Origin: Mytilus trossulus
Taxonomy: Eukaryota > Mollusca > Bivalvia > Mytilida > Mytilidae
NCBI RefSeq assembly: GCF_036588685.1
Contig: NC_086378.1
Location: 24,901,578 to 24,965,577, forward strand
Length of the DNA: 64,000 bases
Reading direction: 5' to 3'
A model generated the notes under the pieces. The model was not told the DNA's origin. It worked only from the letters and a program-made list of their open reading frames with translations, and searched no databases. Positions 11,301 through 20,188 of the stretch are shown one piece after another. How positions within the stretch are numbered: the stretch's first letter is position 1; each line of letters begins with the position of its first letter. Made by a program: the position numbers and the translations under genes.

Positions 11301-11433
11301 TCTAGCTGATGGTAGTTCACAAAAGGCCAATGATAAAAACCTGTGTCCGATAGGTCCATACGGAATGGTACAACAATCTCTAGCTGGTGGTAGTTCACAA
11401 ATAGTCAATGATAAAATCATTGAAATTGATTGA
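2029..11433 (+). CDS. MS4A/CD20-like four-pass membrane protein, 6-exon gene model
   Basis: The model joins 2029-2304, 3659-3724, 4183-4269, 5779-5922, 6912-6953 and 11134-11433 into 304 residues. Every intron has GT/AG ends and lies in phase 0, which is strong internal support. Hydrophobic segments fall at about residues 26-47, 83-103, 117-143 and 154-178. A cytoplasmic tail follows, beginning with a CC pair and rich in Pro, Gln and Tyr. The loop between segments 1 and 2 has an NRS glycosylation sequon. The first segment (FGVIQMVLGGILATIGG) and second (LSIWVIVTGAI) resemble the MS4A family, which is known for small tetraspan proteins in plasma or intracellular membranes; which member, if any, is uncertain. 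Introns hold many repeats, and the last carries retroelement sequence. The start ATG follows an AG acceptor at 2013-2014, so an upstream 5'UTR exon is likely. A possible AATAAA lies at 11731-11736. Confidence 0.75.
2560..3260. repeat. Diverged tandem repeats in MS4A-like intron 1
   Basis: Two related blocks repeat here. One has 'attaccacaaaa-acagatcaa..cttttac' near 2580 and 2730. The other has 'ttatatctattgacatgag' near 2885 and 3055, with a weaker copy near 3200. The period is roughly 150-170 bp and the copies are well diverged. Confidence 0.6.
3659..3724 (+). CDS. MS4A-like exon 2
   Basis: This exon of 22 codons lies between a TATAG acceptor and a GTAAGA donor. It completes the second membrane segment (VIVTGAIPMFM) and adds a charged cytoplasmic loop (QKRETEWRSL). 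Length and both junctions are phase 0. Confidence 0.7.
3776..3940 (-). repeat. Dispersed repeat family A copy
   Basis: Reads in the antisense orientation ('atttgtcatttcggggcc', then 'ggtggagagctgtcttattg' and 'atacatcacatctt'). It lies just after exon 2 of the MS4A-like gene. Confidence 0.65.
4183..4269 (+). CDS. MS4A-like exon 3
   Basis: This exon of 29 codons follows a pyrimidine-rich TTTCTTTTTAAG acceptor and ends before GTACGT. It encodes RLAFMVCSIIGASAIV onward, the third membrane helix, rich in Gly and Ala. A dispersed repeat begins about 25 bp downstream. Confidence 0.7.
4295..4490 (+). repeat. Dispersed repeat family F copy
   Basis: Shares 'ttacccttccgg', 'cacctgagatcaccc', 'ggtggggttcg' and 'gaatgtccctttggt' with copies at 54.0-54.3 kb (plus) and 15.6, 47.85 and 54.45 kb (minus). 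Confidence 0.7.
5071..5135. repeat. Intronic hairpin, 17-bp perfect core
   Basis: Core arms 5082-5098 and 5108-5124 (ggctcttttcacaaaat and its complement) flank a 9-nt loop. After a short mismatch, an 8-bp outer stem follows (tgaaagac with gtctttca). Confidence 0.85.
5285..5575 (+). repeat. Dispersed repeat family A, 'cacggagccttggctcac' subtype
   Basis: Near-identical to 16635-16890: gaagatgtggtg, 'gagacaactctccatcc', 'aagtacggccttcaacacgg', then 'gggccccaaaattactag'. It lies in intron 3 of the MS4A-like gene. Confidence 0.8.
5779..5922 (+). CDS. MS4A-like exon 4
   Basis: This exon of 48 codons follows TTTTCCCAG and ends before GTAAGT. It encodes the fourth membrane helix (AISVAIMITAFLTFVLTIV) and the Cys-rich cytoplasmic start SCSYSLCCAPKPEKEQT. 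A 24-nt piece (5844-5867) is found again, identical, at 7022-7045. Confidence 0.75.
6090..6860 (+). repeat. Repeat family H with four internal tandem units
   Basis: The head 'gtcgagccttcgactttagtc' and 'gcgagactaagcgg' is followed by about four units of roughly 190-200 bp. Each unit carries 'cactctgtggttaaa', 'ttggacagaagcttgtttatg' and 'agatagta'. Inverted copies occur near 36865-37105 and 45840-46140. Confidence 0.8.
6912..6953 (+). CDS. MS4A-like candidate microexon 5
   Basis: These 14 codons (LAINRKSRRDTGFP) lie between a good TTTGTTTTTAG acceptor and a GTAAGA donor, in phase 0 at both ends. They would add a basic stretch to the tail. A Penelope-like relic begins within 10 bp of the donor, so the exon could be fortuitous or optional. 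Skipping it still leaves the frame intact. Confidence 0.5.
6962..8003 (+). pseudogene. Penelope-like RT element relic, interrupted
   Basis: Fragments align by eye with the open copy at 9284-10459. 6962-7018 encodes FLDTNISIPKGKLHTKIND; 7060-7190 encodes parts of FPVVNFPF and, in another frame, GVNISQLVRYAHVCSDVINF; 7770-8003 encodes a KTFTKF..GISHPKCYGN..GYLTNVVTRS stretch. The catalytic part of the RT is absent. Between the fragments, 7195-7735 is an inverted copy of the element's own 3' sequence. A 24-nt copy of MS4A-like exon 4 sits at 7022-7045. The relic lies in the last intron of that gene. Confidence 0.8.
7195..7735 (-). repeat. Inverted copy of the Penelope-like element 3' region
   Basis: Read on the minus strand, this matches 10545-10873 in the same order: 'gaggtctggagctg..catgtca', 'catcggactc', 'gtgcgtatt', 'tagaggtatagggggaagg', 'catgtttaac' and 'tttgacatattc'. 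It splits the relic at 6962-8003. Confidence 0.75.
8004..9283. other. Intronic repeat patchwork
   Basis: 8004-8690 is AT-rich without recognised features. 8700-8890 is an inverted family B copy. 8975-9060 carries the antisense 'aatggggaatatgtgaaag..caacccgaccaaagagc' repeat, and 9062-9200 carries sense-strand family sequence (ggttgtcgtttgttgatg). No exon was recognised. Confidence 0.55.
8700..8890 (-). repeat. Dispersed repeat family B copy (inverted)
   Basis: The minus strand reads 'cactgatgagtcttgatgta', 'gtctggcgtactaaatt' and 'ggtacctttgat', matching the family B copies at 16-17 and 25 kb. Confidence 0.7.
9284..10459 (+). CDS. Penelope-like reverse transcriptase, 5'-truncated open copy
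   Basis: The frame is open from just after a stop at 9281-9283 to TAA at 10457-10459, about 391 codons. It starts mid-protein (FENSGINYFWSVKNSLEVL..), so the N-terminal part is missing and no native start is present. RT signatures are clear: SFDFSTLYT (motif A Asp), GIPMGTNCAPL (motif B) and RYLDDI (catalytic DD). The C-terminal part has KTFTKFYHRYKEI and GISHPKFYGN. I see no GIY-YIG endonuclease and no LINE-type APE domain. The motif style fits Penelope-like elements, which are related to telomerase RT, but placement within them is uncertain. The copy lies in sense orientation in the last intron of the MS4A-like gene. Confidence 0.8.
   Translation, partial: KNLIINCSNRAFENSGINYFWSVKNSLEVLDKLHAYIGDFESVQSFDFSTLYTTLPHILIKKKITSLINWAFKKSECEYICSNSFRSFFSSNKQKNYVNWTCFDTIYALEFLLDNIFVRFGDSVYRQIIGIPMGTNCAPLIVDLFLYCYELQFITKISKDPSKQHLIQKFNNTFRYLDDILALNNDDFSMYTREIYPVELTLNKANDNNDHCPFLDLDIYIINGKLNTKIYDKRDDFSFPIVNYPFLDGDVPLSPSYGVYISQLVRFARVCNNVLDFSERNLCITEKLLHQGFRYHKLVKTFTKFYHRYKEIIRKYNSTCRHLIRSGISHPKFYGNILYKAQKCQYSPQKLTKPLNRLIKRGYSYDTVVRSLKIAYFGFNIDSLIGSLHRN
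10460..11033 (+). repeat. 3' region of the Penelope-like element, ending in family A sequence
   Basis: Runs directly from the RT stop through 'ggaggtctggag'-like, 'agaggtatagggggagg' and 'catgtttaaccccgccgc' blocks. It then becomes the antisense family A block 'gtgagccaaggctccgtg', 'gtactttaacctataatg', 'gagagttgtctcattgg' and 'cataccacatctt'. This order suggests family A copies elsewhere are 3'-end fragments of this element. Confidence 0.65.
11134..11433 (+). CDS. MS4A-like terminal exon with duplicated 26-residue unit
   Basis: This exon of 99 codons plus TGA starts after CTCAG in phase 0; a branch-like TTGCTAAC lies about 20 bp upstream. The first 43 residues are a VPGY/QPNPYQQGQ-type Pro-Tyr-Gln tail. 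Two 78-bp tandem units (11263-11340 and 11341-11418) then each encode LCPIGPYGMVQQSLA plus GSSQ and NDK. The units differ at only a few bases, so the duplication is recent. The polypyrimidine tract is weak. Confidence 0.65.
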   Translation, partial: VPGYQFPIGYQPNPYQQGQMIMPMQFTEAGQVPGYAPAASGYPLCPIGPYGMVQQSLADGSSQKANDKNLCPIGPYGMVQQSLAGGSSQIVNDKIIEID

Positions 11434-11452
11434 TTGTGTTCAAAGTGACCTT

Positions 11453-11842
11453 TTAAACACTAAAAGTCATAAGAAACCTCAAATTAAAAAAAAAATATGC
11501 ATATGTTTTTTTATAACTAAATGGATAGTTTTCATTATACAACTTATGTACATATACATTTTTCTGAGGAAAATTCTTTAATTTGTCCACATTTAGAAGA
11601 AGTTTACTTATTTTTAATTGCTTGCTTCCAGGAAGCAATTCGTCGACATATTTTCCGTATGCATAGTGACCGGAGCGTAACCCTCCTCGTAAAAATCCGG
11701 TGACCACAATACGCATAGATCTGTCATTGAAATAAACAAATATCTGATTATACATGTTAAACACGTGCTCAAAACCCATGCTTTTTGTGATTTGTTTACA
11801 ATGAGGTGACAATCGGTGAAACTCGGCTTCAAAACACGACAT
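11453..11842 (-). CDS. Unrecognised 129-codon ORF antisense to MS4A-like 3' flank
   Basis: ATG at 11842 opens MSCFEAEFHRLSPHCKQ and runs 129 residues. The first 75 (to LLPGSKQ) look protein-like, with mixed polar and hydrophobic content. The rest is Lys/Phe/Tyr-rich and could be read-through past a possible donor near 11610. No family was recognised. It overlaps the likely 3'UTR of the MS4A-like gene on the other strand. It may be a first exon, a repeat fragment or chance. Confidence 0.25.
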   Translation of the reverse strand: MSCFEAEFHRLSPHCKQITKSMGFEHVFNMYNQIFVYFNDRSMRIVVTGFLRGGLRSGHYAYGKYVDELLPGSKQLKISKLLLNVDKLKNFPQKNVYVHKLYNENYPFSYKKTYAYFFFNLRFLMTFSV

Positions 11843-12534
11843 TTAATGAGCAGCCATATTTGTTAAATCATAACAAACAAAGAGAAAAAAAATTGACGAT
11901 TATATGATATATTTGCAAAAATAATGATAAAATCGTGCACAGAGGACTAAGTTTATGATGTATACATGAATCATACATGCATTGGTTCAGGAATTGGACA
12001 AACATTATTTTTCACCACTCACTCGTTACATATGACTTTATGTTTAGCTTCAATTTGCTTATTTATATACGTTGTCTACACATGGTAAGGTTTTGGGTAT
12101 AACATTTTATTACCTGCTTTTTAAATGTCAAGCCATATTTATTTCTCTTATTATATAAATTAAAAAAAAGTAGTACATGCTAATTCGTTCATTTTTACTT
12201 TTTTTTAGTTGATTTATACTTAAAACTAGTCAAAGTGATGCCCCGCACTCAATCTGAAGTAACAAAGTCAATGTTGAGATATTATTATGTCTGGGAGTCA
12301 GAAATGATGCAAAGTGTTATTTTAAAATAGAATTTGTTAACGGGATTTTCTCCCAAAAGCGTAAATATAAAATCAAAACCCTGGTCACATGCACACCTTT
12401 AATATATGTACAAACTGCCAGCAAAGTGAAATTTCCTAGCATTTAAACTGTAGGAGGAGTTGTCTGGAATAACTATATAACCATAATGGGATCGAGGGAC
12501 GGGCAGACGTACGGACCGACTGAAGTAAACCAAT
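11843..12534. other. AT-rich spacer, nothing recognised
   Basis: No exon or clear repeat structure seen; low-complexity A/T runs only. Confidence 0.5.
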
Positions 12535-13920
12535 ATGCCCCTTAAGTCAGAACAAGCAAAATTTTCAATTTCACCAGTCACAATAAATGGTCTATTTAAT
12601 GAGATGATCAAACTTGACATTAATAAATCCACCGGATCCGATACAAGTACATTACCCAGTGTTACCCAGTGTTCGAACGAATGCAAGAGTAACCCTGTTT
12701 TTAAAGCTGGTGAAAAATTCATTGCAATAAATTATCGACCATTTTCTGTACCTTCCGTTTCATCAAAACTTTTAGAAAAGCATGTTTAAAAACATTTGTA
12801 TGACTATCTAAAAAGATTAGATCTTTTACACACAGCACAGTCTGGGTTTCGACAAGAACACTCTTGCCAAACTGTCCCTATTAATATTATCGATAAATGG
12901 ATACAGGATATGAATGATGGTGTTATCAACGTAGCAGTCCTGTTGGATTTTAAGAAAGCTTTTGATGTAGTGGATCATGATATTCTCTGTAAAAAAAACT
13001 TGAAATCTACGGATTTTATAATCATGATAATACTGCTGTTTCTTTTTTTTAAATCATATTTGAATGAAAGAACTCAACAAGTACAAATTGGTACTGCTCA
13101 TTCTGAAAAACTTTATATCAAGTATGGTGTCCCCTAAGGCTCCATATTAGGCACACTTCTGTTTATATTAAACATAAACGACCTTCCTATTTATATGAAA
13201 AATTGTTGAACTGATTTATATGCCGAAGATTCAACTTTACATCTTTCTGGTAATTGTTATCAAACTCTACAGTCAAAGGTACAAGAAGATTTACATGGTG
13301 TTCAGGAATGGTGCAATGCTAGAAACAGACCCTTTCGCTCCTTCTGCGCCCTTATTCAAACACTTAACCTGGATGACAGTTGAACAGAGAATAAAATATC
13401 ACAAGTTTTTGATGAAATTTAAGTACATTTAAAATGCCCCATCATATCTTACTAAAGAGTTTCATTATGTTTCAGACAGAGATCCATACCCCTTGAGAAA
13501 TTCTGTTCTAGGAAACCTCAAACTCCCTAAACCAAAAACAGAATTGCTCAAAAAATCTTTTATGTATCCTGGATTATTCTTATGGAATAATTTGCCAATA
13601 CCATTAAGAAATATTACAATTATTACTTCTTTCAAATACAAAATAACAGATCATTTATTTAAATCAACCTAGCTTTATAGATAATATTAAAAACTGATTA
13701 TGTCATTATGTTTATTTTTTCATCACATTTTATCAAGTTGTATTGAACATTGTTATCATACTTGACTTTAAATACTAATGTGTGGAATGTATATGTTTGC
13801 ATTTTGTTTGATTTTCATGATGAGGGCCTCAGGGAAGATTTGTTATATTGGCTTACTGTGGAACCCTCTTAAAATAAAGTATTGTTGTTGTTGTTGTTGC
13901 TGTTGCTGTTGTTGTTGTTA
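12535..13920 (+). pseudogene. CR1/Jockey-like LINE reverse transcriptase relic
   Basis: Reads as a degenerate RT: KLDINKSTGSDTS, NYRPFSVPSVSSKLLEKH, AQSGFRQEHSC, then VAVLLDFKKAFDVVDHDIL (motif A). In-frame stops fall at 12787-12789 and at 13135-13137, where the usual VPQGS has become VP-stop-GS. The catalytic YADD is replaced by YAED near 13219-13230, in the context LYAEDSTLHLSGN. A C-terminal stretch near 13430-13670 reads DRDPYPLRNS and FLWNNLPIPLRN. The copy ends in AATAAAG followed by a TTG/CTG microsatellite, as expected at the 3' end of such a LINE. The 5' part, including any endonuclease, is missing. Confidence 0.85.
13879..13919 (+). repeat. (TTG/CTG)n microsatellite at LINE 3' end
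   Basis: Runs of GTT with two GCT interruptions directly follow 'aataaagtatt', marking the LINE 3' terminus. Confidence 0.9.
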
Positions 13921-15580
13921 AACTGTACACTGATATTTTCTTCATAATCTTAAAACCAGATACTGAAGGAGATTTGACCCGTTTCGTAAAGTTTATTAAA
14001 TGTAGTTATTGGTTAGAACAAATAAAAATATGGACCAAATCAAGTACACCTTTTAGGGTGCGCTCGACTTTAGTTACTCTGCACGAGGTTTTTTGGAATT
14101 TACAGGTTGGATAGAACTTTTTGTAAAAAATAAAACACTAGCACATCATAGAAAAGCAAGTGAGTAATCTACATTTCAAATTTTATAACAAAAATCTCTT
14201 TATTAAAGGCTGTGGATTTTCTATAAAAAATATTGGCTTCTCTGCCACAAAGTACTCTTTTTATATTAAATGCAATGCAACAGTAAATAATAATGCTTTG
14301 CATTAAGTTTCCCCCTAGTATATGTTCAAAATGGACTGTCTCTATGATTCATTATATCTGTAGTTTTGATACAGTTGATGTTTAAAAAGTTCGTACAAAA
14401 ATAGCTACAGAAGGGTACATAAACTTTAAGTAAAAGTAACATTTATTTCTACATCTTTTTACGATATTTTAGAATATGAATGGGACATGCCACTTTGGTT
14501 GTTTTGGACCATTAAGGAATCAATATCTTATTAATTCCTCTAAAAAAATAGACTGTTTCTTTGCTTAAAATGTTGAATCTAATTCAATGTACTGACTGCA
14601 CAAAAAAACTACATGCAAAGATCAAACACATTTTTTTTAAAAGTGGCTGGGACAAGAAAACACGTTCTTATTGAAAAACGCCCTTATACCTATATCCTTC
14701 CGTGGAAAATTATATCCTAGAATTGTAAGTTAATATGCACTACTATTTTATTCAAAGGTCAAAACATAGGGCTTTGCTGCATATTTTCAACATTTATATG
14801 CCTTGAACTTGTTAGAGTTTCAACTTTTACTAAAATTGTGTACTACCCCATCCTTAACTTTTTGCCTACTTCATAATTTATTGTTCACCCCAATAGTATG
14901 TTTCTATACTGGTAACAGTCTCAAGTTATGTCTTTTTGAGATGAAACATAGAGATCATAAGATGGAACAAGTATGTCAACAAATCAAATTATCTATGAAT
15001 ATTATATATCTCCCCAAAAGAAGCATGGTTCGAGAAACAGCTGTAGTTACAAAGTGCAACCTTAAGGTGGCATTAATAAATATGACGATGTTGATTCCGA
15101 TTTTCTGAATTTTAACATCCTTGTTGTAGGTTATATATAAATTACATAATCCCTTGTATGTACGCTGATGTCTGAAGATAGAAAAGAAAAGATAAAAATT
15201 ACTTCGTGAAATGAATAAGATTGCCTTTTATGTTGTTTGGTTGTCGACTTCTCTAACTTAATTAATCCTCGATACGAATTGGTTTTTTTTTTTTTTTGCA
15301 CAATTAATCACTGCATGCAGATGCAAATATCCCAAATCATTTGATACACAAATTCAAATTAAAAATTTAGATATAGTACGGAATACTCAAGTATTATAGT
15401 CTTATGACAAAACAATCATTAGTAACACTATTGGATGATTTTGTTCAGTTTTAAGCTGATGTCATGACATGGATATATAAATATTCCTGGCGTATACAAA
15501 ACATTTTTTTATGAGTATAGATATAGTCACTCTCCACCCGCCCAACGAACTCAGGTTCCATCTACCTCGTATAAAAGAGA
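13920..15580. other. No recognised gene; AT-rich sequence
   Basis: Contains one 101-codon ORF (14803-15108) with no recognisable motif. A 'ccttaaggtggca' end near 15060 resembles a boundary seen in bivalve repeats. Otherwise nothing could be supported. Confidence 0.45.
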
Positions 15581-15589
15581 TGCCAACAA

Positions 15590-15790
15590 TACCACAGGGA
15601 CATTCAAACTCATGTGTTAAAAAATAAACTCAAACCCCATGACAGAAAAGAGACAGGCAGCAGTAAAAAAAGCAATATAGAAAACTAAGGACTGAGCAAC
15701 AAAAGCCGCACCAAAAACAGACGGCGATCTCATGTGATCCAAAAGAGTAAGCAGATCCTGCTCAAACATTTGGCACTTACTGTAAAGTTA
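15590..15790 (-). repeat. Dispersed repeat family F copy (inverted)
   Basis: Carries 'gggacattcaaactca', 'tagaaaactaagga', 'ggcgatctcatgtgatcc' and 'gtaagcagatcctg', the complement of the family F consensus at 54.1 kb. Confidence 0.7.
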
Positions 15791-15979
15791 ACCTATAATA
15801 CTAAGCCTGATTTAATTATTTGCAGGTTCCTTTTTGTTATATAATGATATATTTCTTTTGATTTTTTTATTTAATACATCCGTGGCTTTTTCAAACGATT
15901 GCATTTCAGCGTTCTTGATGAAGGTGAATCCATAAGAGTCTTTCGAAAGAATGGAATCATCAAAGTGTTATTTGAATTT

Positions 15980-16625
15980 ACCACATAATATGAACATAAA
16001 CTTTATAACTATTTTGATCTGTGTGTCACTGATGAGTCTTATATAGATGAAACGCGCGTCTGGCGTATTAAATAACAAGCCTAACTACGAACACCATTAG
16101 GTCATTCTTTGTTGACATGAATATCAAACATATGGTAATTTTAAAAGATTTCCTGTTTACAAAATTGTGATTTTTTTTTTAAATACTATGAATTTTCTTA
16201 TCCCAGGCATATATTGCCTTATCCGACGTTTCGTCCCCAAGGGTATCACCAGCCCAGTAGTCCGCAGTTCGGTGTTGACATGAATTTCGGATCAATTGTA
16301 TGGTCATTTTTATAAATTTCCTGCTTACAAAAGTATAAATTTTTCGTAACTAAGGATTGTCTTTTCCCACGCATAAATTACCTTAGCCTTATTTGGCACA
16401 ACCTTTTCGGTTGTCAATGCTCTTCAACTTTGTACTTGTTTTGGCTTTATAACTATTTTGATCTGATCGTCACTGATGATACTTACGTAGACGAGACGCG
16501 CGTCTGGCGTATTAAATTATTTACCTTTGATAAGTATTTACACCACTGGGTTGATGCCACTGATGGTAGACGTTTCGCCCCCGAGCGTATCACCAGCCCA
16601 GGAGTCAGCTCTTCGGTGTTGACAT
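15980..16625 (+). repeat. Family B copies in tandem
   Basis: Copies near 16010-16085, 16195-16300 and 16310-16625 share 'cactgatgagtctta', 'gaaacgcgcgtctggcgta', 'gtatcaccagccca' and 'cggtgttgacatgaat'. An ORF at 16430-16627 is only a reading of this repeat. Confidence 0.7.
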
Positions 16626-16634
16626 GAATATCAA

Positions 16635-16990
16635 TTATATGGATATAGGAAGATGTGGTGTGGGTGCCAATGAGACAACTCTCCATCCAAATAACAATTT
16701 AAAAAGTAAACCATTATAGGTTAAAGTACGGCCTTCAACACGGAGCCTTGGCTCACCCCGAACAACAAGCTTTAAAGGGCCCCAAAATTACTAGTGTAAA
16801 AACATTCAAACGGGAAAACCAACGGTCTAATCTATATAAACAAAACGAGAAACACGAATATATTACATAAACAAACAACAACTACTGTACATCAGATTCC
16901 TGACTTAGGACAGGTGCAAACATTTGCAGCGGGATTAAACGTTTTAATGGATCCAAACCTTCTCCCTTTTTCTGAAACAATAGCATAACA
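16635..16990 (+). repeat. Dispersed repeat family A long copy
   Basis: Almost the same as 5285-5575 over its first 230 bp, then extends through 'cctgacttaggacaggtgc' and 'gggattaaac'. It lies directly downstream of family B sequence. Confidence 0.8.
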
Positions 16991-17119
16991 TCACAACATA
17001 GAAAACACACGATAAAACATCAATTGGCAGACTTAACTCAATCAAAAAACGTATGATTACACAATGAACGAATAAATCTGATCTGCGATATCTGAATACA
17101 AATGCACAGTTAATTAAAT

Positions 17120-17395
17120 ATTAGAGACAAACATATGGTCATTTTTATAAATTTCCTGTTAACAAAAGTATGAAATTTCCGAAATACTAAGGATTTCTTA
17201 TCCCATGCATAGATTACCTTATCGTATTTGGCACAAATTTTGAGGTCCTAAATGCTCTTCAACTTTGAATTTGTTTGGCTTTTATAACTATTTTGATCTG
17301 AGCGTCACTGATGGGATTCTGTAGCAGAAACGCACGTGTGGCGTATTAAATCATAAGCCTGGTACCTTTGATAACTATTGCAAACACTTTCAGAA
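17120..17395 (+). repeat. Dispersed repeat family B copy
   Basis: Shares 'atttcctgttaacaaaagta', 'caactttgaatttgtttgg', 'gagcgtcactgatg' and 'ggtacctttgataactatt' with the copy at 25.1 kb. Confidence 0.75.
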
Positions 17396-17734
17396 TTTTT
17401 GAGTCATCAATGCACATCAACATCGTACATCCTGTCATTGTGTTATTTCTTATGAATAAAATACATACATCAACATTGTATATTGCTAAACAATTTTAGG
17501 TCAGTTTTCGTTATTAATTATGTGAAGAAAACAAAATCATTTAACTTGATATTTATTGATCGCAAGATGGATGAGGTTCACTGTTCTATTCAAATGTTAT
17601 ATATACATATACATATATCGTCTAAACATTAGCCCAACAATGTTAGATCTGAAAATTTGATTCTGTAATTTTTTTGTTCTTCCCTCGTCTGGATTCAAAC
17701 TCGTGTAACTAAAATACCGTTGCACTAAATCACC

Positions 17735-18010
17735 TTGCAAATCGATAGAGAGAAAACAAATCCTGGTTACAAACCAAAACCGAGAGAAACACAACTATTA
17801 GAGGAAAACAATGTATAACAAGAACACCGAAGTACAACAAAAACAAACGCAAACACATAAAAACGAACTTTTTGAAGACAACTGCCATATTCCTGACTTT
17901 GTGGTTTGAACCTGGTTTAATGGCATGCGAAACCTTCCGCTTTCTGACAATGCCAAATAAAACGCTAAATGATACTACGGGACAGAAATACAGCCCAAAC
18001 AAACGCAAAA
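17735..18010 (-). repeat. Dispersed repeat family C copy
   Basis: Carries 'gagagaaaacaaatcctgg', 'aaaccgagagaaacaca' and 'agaggaaaacaa', repeated with changes near 22360-22550 and 56605-56760. ORFs on both strands here are repeat readings. Confidence 0.6.
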
Positions 18011-18370
18011 ACACAGGAATCGAGAATCAAGAAATCACAAAAAATGATCTGAATCAAGATTTTACCTAGATGTTTTCCCTTTACTTTTGTGATACGCAAC
18101 AAAAAAATGCATTAAGTTGATACTGCTTTGACATTGTATTTTTAAACTTAGAAATTACTTCATTCATAACAAATACAAGTACATATGAAAGACAATAAAA
18201 ATATAAAAATCAATACAGTGCAATATGATACATATAACAAAAATAAATATCAAATGCGATATCACAGCTTTGATCAGGCAAATCAACTGCCATAAAAATT
18301 TAAATATAAAAAAATCAACAAAATACTGCTACTTGTTCAGTTTTTCATAAACTTTTATAAAAATGCTTGT

Positions 18371-18890
18371 ACATGTAAAAGGCAAACTGTAAAAATAAAT
18401 GTCCTTGCATATATTCACTTTTTATGACAATAAACGTATATTTCCAATTCATAAATTATAAAATGTTATTTTTGTAGCCTTTTTTATATTACTAACCACT
18501 CGGGGGGAATGGACATTGACATAATAAGAAGGTTGTGTTTTTCAGGTAAATTTATCAATATTTTTGTACAATAGGTTTTGCAAACGGACTAACCGGGATG
18601 AAGAGAGGGCACATTTAAACAGTCACTGGAACATGTAAAAGGCAAACTGTAAAAATAAATGTCCTTGCATATATTCACTTTTTATGACAATAAACGTATA
18701 TTTCCAATTCATAAATTATAAAATGTTATTTTTGTAGCCTTTTTTATATTACTAACCACTCGGGGGGAATGGACATTGACATAATAAGAAGGTTGTGTTT
18801 TTCAGGTAAATTTATCAATATTTTTGTACAATAGGTTTTGCAAACGGACTAACCGGGATGAAGAGAGGGCACATTTAAACAGTCACTGGA
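18371..18890. repeat. 260-bp tandem duplication
   Basis: 18371-18630 and 18631-18890 look identical base for base by eye, both starting ACATGTAAAAGGCAAACTG and ending AACAGTCACTGGA. No coding potential was recognised. Confidence 0.9.
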
Positions 18891-20188
18891 AATGTGCTCC
18901 TTGTTAGAATAGAGGAAATTTGTTTCGTATAGACAATATAATATACGAAAGGCTAATATGATCGTGTATAATATATATCGTCCTTTTTAATATTTATTTT
19001 TCCGGCTGTGATTTCGATGTTGATTCTTCATGCCTAAAACGGCACACTATATACGATACGAAAATCCAGTTAATGAGGTACCCGTATGTTTATGGTTTAA
19101 CTGTATTACTTTGATTAATTTAATATCCTGCAACCAGGCAGGCTATGAGAAAAAAATATCATCAGCAGCAAATATAGAATCATTCATATAATAAATCAAG
19201 TTACTGGTACTCAGTTTTGCTACACATCATGTGCTGCTCTTTTAAAAAAACCTGATGAATCAGTTTACTTTTATAATATCAAATATATTTTTAGGGGCCA
19301 GCTGAAGGACACCTACGGGTGCGGGAAATCTCGCTACATTGAAGACCCATTGGTGGGTTCGGCTGTTGTCTGCTCTATGGTCGGGTTGTTGTCGCTTTGA
19401 CACATTCGCCATTTCCTTTCTCAATTTTATTAATTAAGACAATATTTTGAAACTTTCCATGGGTTTCAAAATATTTAGGTATAAAAGAATAAAGTTGTAA
19501 AAGCGATGGATACAAAAAACATGCATTTTTCTAATACATGTACATACAAATAAATAAATTAAACAGGAGTATATTTTTGTCCAAAAGATCCAAACGTTTT
19601 GTTTGATCAGTTAAAAATACAGGACATGCCAAATTCATTAAATCTTTACTGACGTTTTGTCTATAAATAGAGAGTAAAATTTCGAATGAGGAACCTGTTT
19701 TTTCCAATTGTAATATAGTTATATGTTTACAATAAGGAAACATATTTTAAATTCACCTATTTATTGTCGCGGTTAAAAATCCGTGACTCAGACATCTACT
19801 TTTGTATACTTGTCTTTAGATTCTTTTGATATGTTATAAATATTGTAGTACCATTGAAATTGCATTTATAACATATAAGTATTTGCACAAATATCTGTTT
19901 TGAAAAGAAACTTTCGATCAAACACACCTGTACATCATTAATTATAAAGCACTTTTGATTAAGTCTAATGTTTACTTGAGTAAAGTTTAAACTGACTCAT
20001 ATACTGCAAGTTACAGAAAGTTCAATGTACTGTTACACTGTAAAATTATAGCAAGTACAATGGACTGGTACAATATGTCCTTCGTCAAACAAAATACGAC
20101 CCTGCATTGACTGTCGAATCTTAAACAGCATTATGCCTTGTGATGGACATCCACTATTTAGATTAAATGAAAAGACATCTTGTCAATT
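18891..20188. other. Spacer with one retroelement-type repeat
   Basis: 19300-19430 carries the 'ccagctgaaggacacctacg' to 'cattcgccatttcctttctc' repeat, also found inverted at 7195-7330 and in part at 43330-43425. The rest is AT-rich. An AATAAA on the minus strand near 19760 could serve the gene ending at 20189. Confidence 0.5.

Noticed and set aside
16430-16627. 65-codon ORF with YVDETRVWRI
   Set aside because: It falls wholly in a dispersed family B repeat and recurs in altered form in other copies.
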